From Owenia fusiformis (Eukaryota; Annelida; Polychaeta; Sabellida; Oweniidae), in contig CAIIXF020000004.1 in the NCBI GenBank assembly GCA_903813345.2, positions 3,121,525 through 3,185,524 on the forward strand: a DNA stretch of 64,000 nt, given 5' to 3'. Shown here in pieces: positions 57,520 to 64,000 of this stretch. The notes beneath the pieces were generated by a model, which did not search any database, was not told where the DNA came from, and worked only from the letters and a program-made list of their open reading frames with translations. The number at the start of each line of letters is the position of its first letter. The first letter of the stretch is position 1. Both the position numbers and the translations under genes were made by a program.

Positions 57520-60500
57520 CTACTTGAGTTTCTCCTTCATCTCCTTACTCTCTTCGGAATACTTGATATAATTGACCATGTCGCCTTGTTTGAGAAATAT
57601 ATTTGCGATGCTTTCCAATGTTAAAGTGATATGATTATGAGCCTTGTAATCATCTACTAATCTCTCCATTGTAAGACATCCGGTGAAGTATTGCAAGGCA
57701 TTGGCGAGGTCACCTTGCTGAGAATACACATTACCAATGTTGTACAATGATATGGCAATATCAGCATGAGGTTTGTCTCCATAGACCTGTCTATACATTG
57801 CAAGAGCATCAGTATAGTAAGACATGGCCTTGGTGAGGTCACCTTGCTCACAATACACACTACCAATTTTGTACAATGATATGGCAATATCAGCATGAGG
57901 TTTGTCTCCATAGACCTGTCTATACATTGCAAGAGCATCAGTATAGTAAGACATGGCCTTGGTGAGGTCACCTTGCTCACAATACACACTACCAATTTTG
58001 TACAATGATATGGCAATATGAGCATGAGGCTTGTCTCCATAGACTTGTCTTCTCATTGTAAGAGCATCAGTATAGTAAGACATGGCATTGGTGAGGTCAC
58101 CTTGCTCACAATACACATCACCAATGTTGTTCATTGATGTGGCAATATCAGCATGAGGTTCGTCTCCATAGACATGTCTTCTCATTACAAGAGCATCAGT
58201 ATGGTAAGACATGGCATTGGTGAGGTCACCTTGCTGAGAATACACATTACCAATGTTACTCAATGATATGGCAATATGAGCATGAGGCTTGTCACCATAG
58301 ACCTGTCTATACATTGCAAGAGCATCATTTTGGTAAGACATGGCATTGGAGAAGTCACCTTGCTGAGAATACACATCACCAATGTTGTTCATTGATATGG
58401 CAATATGAGCATGAGGCTTGTCACCATAGACCTGTCTATACATTGCAAGAGCATCAGAATGGTAAGACATGGCATCGGTGAGATAACCTTGCTGAGAATA
58501 CACACTACCAATGTTATACAATGATGTGGCAATATCAGCATGAGGCTTGTCTCCATATACCTGTCTCTTCATTGCAAGAGCATCAGTATGGTAAGACATG
58601 GCATCGGTGAGGTCACCTTGCTGAGAATACACATCACCAATGTTATTCATTGATGTGGCAATACTAGCATGAGGCTTGTCTCCATAGACCTGTCTCTTCA
58701 TTGCAAGAGCATCAGTATGGTAAGACATGGCATTGGTGAGATCACCTTGCTGAGAATACACATCACCAATGCTACCAATTGCTGTTGCAATTGTATAATG
58801 CGGTTTGTCTTGGTATACCTGTTGGAACATTGTCAGCGCTTTATTGTAATATAACAAAGCATTATTGGTATCAGCTTGAATTTCATACACCTGACCAATA
58901 TTGTGCAGTGATTGCGCTACATCATCATTTGGGACATCATTCCATATTTCCTTTCTTATCTTATAACTGTCTTGAAAATGCAACAAGGCATTGGTGAGGT
59001 CACGTTGATCTCGATAGACAAGTCCAATCATATTTAACGTATACGCATAATCTCGATCGGGTCCATTTTCACAGATAGTTTTATATATCTTCTCACTCTT
59101 CCTTAAATAAGTGAGACCATTTTCAAGTTCGTTGAGCTCCCAGAAGACCCATCCAATATTCATTTGAGATTTAGCAATATTTCTATCAAACGTATTAGAC
59201 ACAGACAATTTTTCGTTAATTTTTAGTGATTTTCGATGATATTCAAGTGCCTTCTTGTATTCGCCTAATGAACGATGCACAATACCCAAACTGTCAAGTA
59301 ATGATGCTATATGTGGATGGTTTTCATCAGTATGTACATTCTTTTCCAAGTTATACGCTTTAGTGTAGTACGTCAAAGCATCTCGATACATGCAATTTGT
59401 ATTATAAAGCGACGCTATGGTTGTTTGGATTTCAGCAAGTTGCTCTTGGTTGCTGCAGTGTTCTAAGTTCATAATTCGCGTCTCTTCTTTCATGAAGGCC
59501 AGTAATGCATTTTTGAAAAAGTTCATTTCTTTATGCAGTGTTCCCTTTATTTGTTCACTGCTTTCTATGTACCTAGGCAAATACTTCCAATCTTCAGTTT
59601 TGCCCTCAATCGCCGCTTTCAAGAAATTTGCCCAGGGTATGAATGTTAAGAAAAAGCGGTATATTGCACTATAATCCCGAACAGATAGCGATTCACTTGA
59701 ATCCGTGGGTCTTTCTTGGTCAGGGGGTCTCGATAGGAATGATATGAACTCCCTTTGTCTTTTATATTTGTTGTAAGTGAAATGCCGGAGATTAATACAC
59801 GAACAGACCATTAACTGAAGGTCAATTTTGGCACGCTCCTTCAATATCTTCTTTTTATCGCATAATTCATCCAGAACATCAAGAGGGGATTGGGCGACAC
59901 AGTCATACTTAAGTTTAAGTGAATTTACAGACATCGTCGCAAATCTGTATATGTCTCTTTTAACATGTACTTGCTTACTGAATGTTTCTGGCGTAAGAGG
60001 ATTCTTTGCATATTTTTCCAAATCGTCTCTAAGTGTTTCGGCTGCCCTGGCGACACCTACGCTAATACCTGGGAATTTCTCTGAATCTGATTTAAGAATT
60101 TTTCGAAGTTTCGATTTATAGCTATCGTGTAAATCGCCATCGCCATATATCAGAGTGGTTGTCATGAGAACATCGCCCAAGTGATAGCCTTCGTCCGAAC
60201 AAACGTCTTCGTTTTGGCATTCAGACATCTCGTCTGGGGTCATAATCAGCTCTCTTGCAGGTTTCTTTTGTGTAGGGTTACGGCCAATCGGGGTTTTACT
60301 CGCCCATGGCATGGCTCCATCAAAACACAATCCTTGAGGAGAAATTGAATCAAAGAATTTGTTTTCTGATAATTCTTCCGTTAATTCCTTGTTAAAGTCG
60401 TTCAACACTGGAATACTTAAACTTGGAATGACAGTCTCGCCTAGGTTGAGTATCTTAAAGTGCACATAATGCACGATGAGCCTAAATTCACTCTTAAGCT

Positions 60501-61229
60501 GGTCTATTTCCTCGAGTGATTTCTCAGTGTCATCAAATATGATTGCTGATTCAAGATCTGAGTATGCAGTTGCCTCTTGTCTTGCCAAAGATCCCAGACC
60601 TACAAAACAGAACCTACAATTCGGTGTACCAAAAACATTAAGGCAGTCATCTATCAGTAACTTATAAAAACTCACAAGTTTGTTGCTGAGTTCGTTATAA
60701 AATGCTTTGCTGTTTTTTATTGTTCGCTCCTCGTCTTCTACTGTCATTTCAACTGTTTCTAAATTGACTATCATATCATCTTTGACGATAGAATTGATCG
60801 TGTAATCAGAGTATTGTCTCAACTGCTTCAATTCCTCTTGATACTTTAATGTCGCCTTTGCGGTCGGGATCTCGGTGTGCTTCTTAACCCTCTTCAAAAA
60901 CGTCGTTTCTAATCCCTGCAATATTTCATTACAGTCCTTCTCGATCTCAGTCAAGGGGTCTTCTTTGAGTTTCTTTAGTCTCTCAATACAATTCAGAGCT
61001 GCATTTAGAAGACCTGCTGATCGAACGAAATACCAACCCTCAATATGTTTCGTTTCTTCAAATAGTTTCTTGTACTCGACAGCTAGTTGGTGAAACAAAT
61101 CGATCTGTTTACTCAGTTCTATTTCGTCCATGTCTGTAGTTTTCCAATCCTTTCTACAGAGTTCTCGTCCAATTTCGTACATCCTTTGTGCGCACTCTGA
61201 AACAGGTTTGGTACATACATGATACAATA
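57520..61229 (-). CDS. NTase-TPR gene B, last exon
   Basis: Fully open, 1,235 residues, with the same acceptor CAAATAG and no in-frame ATG at the start, so it too needs upstream exons. The NTase motif GSLARQEATAYSDLE (60599-60553) is unchanged. Residues 1-200 are about 91% identical to gene A, and the 43-residue TPRs (about nine regular units plus a diverged last one) are close to A. The first four or five TPRs (58810-59470) are only about 40-45% identical. An intact 3.7-kb frame despite this divergence implies the gene is under selection. Its 5' exons beyond 62563 are not in this window; the duplicated block ends at about 63663 and does not include the cassette or 2A exons, so gene B must use a different 5' end. 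Confidence 0.88.
57660..58850 (-). repeat. 129-bp tandem array encoding 43-residue TPRs (gene B)
   Basis: About nine head-to-tail 129-bp units. The units at 57771-57899 and 57900-58028 match at 128 of 129 positions, showing a very recent unit duplication. Confidence 0.9.
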
Positions 61230-62470
61230 CTATTTGTCATTAATCGTTGAGAAAATGTGCAACTGATTGATGCATGGTACAATATTCAAATAAATCTTCC
61301 AACAAAATATGTAGAGCTCAAACAGTATATTACACACACTCTTTAAACCAAACAACAATAACATTTGAAGTAACAAGGTATTATCTGGGTTATCCGGATA
61401 GCATAATAAACATTCCGGGTTTAATCCGAGCTTACAATTTCTGATTTTTCTCTGGGCTGAATTTGAATAGAAAATCCATTTTCCGGGTCGGTATTTTCTA
61501 AATTAATTAAAGTTGTATTATACTAGGTATAGTACTTTTATCTCCATTATACCAGAATTGAATTAACCTTTCAAGGAGTGAGCAATCAAATGAAACGCAC
61601 TTGTAATTTTAAATGACGAAATTTGTTCGCACACTGACAACATACAGAAAGTAGGCTTCTAACATGAGAGCTCGTTGCTCGCGATGTCAACGGGGCCTGG
61701 ATAGACACCGTAGTTTAGTGTGTTGGAAACAGATTATTCCAAACAAATTAATTAAAAGATGGTAGTAAAGTAATAATTGTTGAAGTCGAATAAAAATGAA
61801 AGTTGAATTTAAGTGAATTTGAGCCACTTGATTGTTTCAATATACAATAGATAGCCACAGAAAACAGCGCATTATGTCCTCTTTAATCACACAAGAATTA
61901 AAATTAAACGTTCGGGGAGTGTAAAATTGAATGTAATGCATTGAACTTACTGTACGTAATAGATGGAATAGACTGATGACAAAATAATTTTTCGGACTGT
62001 TAACGTTACGTGCGTTTTTTATGATTTAAAATAGCTAGTCACATCATTGGAAGGCTTATCTTGTCTTCTTTAATCCCCTTTCTAGCAGAATTTAATCAAA
62101 CATTCAGTTAGTGATAACATTGAAATATAAACGTTTCTATGGAACTTTAGTAAGTGAAACTCAGAACAACTCTATTTCATAGTACAATGGCTATTTCAAT
62201 TGCAGGCCGACGTTCTTCAACTATAATTATATTTTATCATATCTCTCAAGGCCCCGCTTCAAAAAGTAGCTCATTGCCAGCGATGTAAGCGGGAACTTGC
62301 TCGCGATGTACGGGGCCTGGATAGTCACCGTGTCAACAATCAAAGATGCAAAACATACTTGTACGTACACAGGCTATTGTGTAGAACTTTTAAAAATTGG
62401 TTTCTGTTTTTCCCGGTCTCCCCTGTACAAGTACATGGATTTTAAACTCAAAACATGAAGACGGACTTAC

Positions 62471-62563
62471 CAACTGAGGGGGGTTTGTTGGATTTCACAG
62501 CATTTTCAAAAGGATTATCTTCTTCGACCTTGAGCTTACTATCCTCAGTTTCTGGGATGTCTC
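62471..62563 (-). CDS. NTase-TPR gene B, 93-nt linker exon
   Basis: Acceptor CTATAG side and donor G|GTAAGT side match gene A, phase 1-1. It encodes DIPETEDSKLKVEEDNPFEN then AVKSNKPPSV. It joins in frame to the exon starting at 61229. Confidence 0.8.
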
Positions 62564-63103
62564 CTATAAAAATCAATGTTAGATTGCATGTGCATGTTTT
62601 TTACTTATTCTTTATTATAACGTTAGAATTATGTCAGATAGTTTATCTCCCGAGGTACATGGCACCTACCGAAGACGCTTAATGATAAATGAAGTCCTTC
62701 GAATGGTTACATAGCATAATTAGTAAGAAATTGAATTAAGTTAGAAATATAATTATCCAATTGTCTTTCCATTGGAGTACATTGCACACACACGATGGCA
62801 GAAAATGTCTTTCTACTGGGGAAAATAAGATCACTTGAAGATAGAAATGTGACAAATGTGACATATAGTTCTACTACTGCAGTAGATAGCACAATCTAAG
62901 GTTCAAAAATATGTCAGAAATCTTTTCGATTTCAATAGCACCATCCTACGGCAGAAAATATTTTGGCACAGAAAGTAAAGACAAAGTGTCATTTTTTCCA
63001 AAATTCCATTATTGAATCTTTTGATATTGCAGATTTCTATAGCCAATATAAACCAAACAGGCACATTTCTAAAAATTCATTATTTTTTATATACAGGGTG
63101 ACC

Positions 63104-63300
63104 CCAAAAAATGCAACCGTCCATTTCTTCAATATTTTTCTTAAATGGAGGTTAATTGCTCTGAAATTTGGCACACAAGGACTTCATTCAATGTGGGATC
63201 CTCTGGTATACAATCACCTTAAGGCAACTCTATCAATATAAGACTATGATTATTAATAATCATAGTCTTATATTGATAGAGTTGCCTTAAGGTGATTGTG
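63104..63300. mobile_element. Rearranged mariner-type MITE with a perfect 90-bp palindrome
   Basis: The left half is the 49287 family (CAGGGTGACCCCAAAAAATG, TTAAATGGAGGTTAATTGCT), preceded by TA. It then runs into a perfect palindrome at 63210-63299 centred between 63254 and 63255 (GATTATT|AATAATC). The normal right arm is missing. Confidence 0.8.
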
Positions 63301-63689
63301 TAATAGTTTTCAATACTGCTATAGGCAGGTTTGTAAAGGGTAAGAGTCGATGGTATCACTTCCTGTATGGAATCATAAAAGATGGCAGCCAACTTTTTGC
63401 TAAATATGGATACTTTATAAATAGTTATAGCTACCATATCAAGTCATATTATCTCTTTACAAGGATCGGATGTTCAATAAATAAGTGTATATATTATTGT
63501 TTATTGATCATGTGGTTTTTGTTTGAGTCTAGATATGTTTTCGAATTCTCAAGTAGCTGATGATTAATTTGAGCATTTTAGCGCGATAAAAGTTACTTAT
63601 TAGAACATTTTTAAATCGACACAATAATTATGATGGCTTGATTTTACTGAACTCAAATTAAATCTGAAAGTCATCTTCACACCGGAATA

Positions 63690-63930
63690 GCCTGACAACG
63701 TAAAGTCAGATACCGTTGTCACAACATAACCGTCGCTTCAACTCTTTAATCACTTGGTCCTCGTTTATTGGGACTTTATCGTCGCTAAATCTGTGCATGT
63801 ATTAAGCTCTTGTGATGATGTATTATAGGAAATCCAGATTTCTATCAAATGGGGTCGTGAATTGCCACAATATAGCGTCTTCAATATTGTCAATGACAAC
63901 GGAATCTGAATTTGAAATAATTTACAAAGA
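63690..63930. repeat. Inverted copy of the 38930-39150 dispersed repeat
   Basis: Reverse-complement similarity, for example CGTCGCTTCAACTCTTTAAT, ATCACTTGGT and GAATCTGAATTTGAAAT. It lies just past the right edge of block B. Confidence 0.65.
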
Positions 63931-63950
63931 CAACGGACTAGGTGGATGTA

Positions 63951-64000
63951 CAGGGTGGGCCAAAAAAAACCAATACCCAACTTCACATCAGGATAAAAAT
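63951..64000. mobile_element. Left end of a mariner-type element, cut by the window
   Basis: CAGGGTGGGCCAAAAAAAAC after TA, same terminal family as the elements at 16702 and 49287. Confidence 0.6.

Larger units (their letters stand above)
40249..63663. repeat. Duplicated block B
   Basis: Second copy of 3436-30138, direct orientation. It carries the 3' part of dynein and only the last two exons of the NTase-TPR gene. By eye, most introns are about 85-90% identical, but the stretch matching 10.0-12.9 kb is about 98%. Confidence 0.9.

Noticed and set aside
3436-63663. The two blocks as falsely joined haplotypes of one locus
   Set aside because: Not fully excluded, but the ~40-45% identity of the first TPRs, different TPR numbers, many private insertions, and a mosaic of identities are hard to reconcile with alleles. 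Read depth would settle it.

Overview
This is an AT-rich, intron-rich animal nuclear sequence. It carries an axonemal dynein heavy chain, many TA-flanked mariner-type miniature elements, a minisatellite-cored element and a 2A-like peptide. I infer a marine invertebrate, most likely a lophotrochozoan such as a bivalve mollusc; the sequence alone does not prove this.

Layout. Positions 38-1765 are a minisatellite-cored repeat. On the + strand, 3103-14297 holds the last 16 coding exons of an axonemal dynein heavy chain (DNAH2-like, copy A), ending in two alternative terminal exons. Tail to tail with it on the - strand, 38150-19615 is a multi-exon gene. Exon 1 encodes a hydrophobic 2A-like leader, four near-identical 90-nt cassette exons follow (plus a fragment), then a 93-nt exon, and a 3.7-kb last exon encodes a DUF294/GlnD-type nucleotidyltransferase domain followed by a long 43-residue TPR array. 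Every junction is phase 1, so the model reads through in frame.

A ~27-kb block (about 3436-30138) is repeated in tandem as a ~23-kb block (about 40249-63663). The second block carries a 5'-truncated dynein copy B and a second NTase-TPR last exon (61229-57520). Dynein B is broken: a 1.3-kb element with Transib/RAG-like termini interrupts one exon, and a deletion removes another exon's end and splice donor. The NTase-TPR copy B is fully open and differs strongly from copy A in its first TPRs, which argues for two real paralogues rather than two alleles. The cassette array and 2A exon lie outside the duplicated block.

Many copy-specific insertions (TA-, TTAA-, 5-bp, 7-bp and 9-bp target duplications) can be dated relative to the duplication because the other copy preserves the empty site. 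The best candidate for an undescribed system is the NTase-TPR gene family: a possible nucleotide-transferase sensor with expandable repeats, a cassette-exon linker and a translational-recoding leader.
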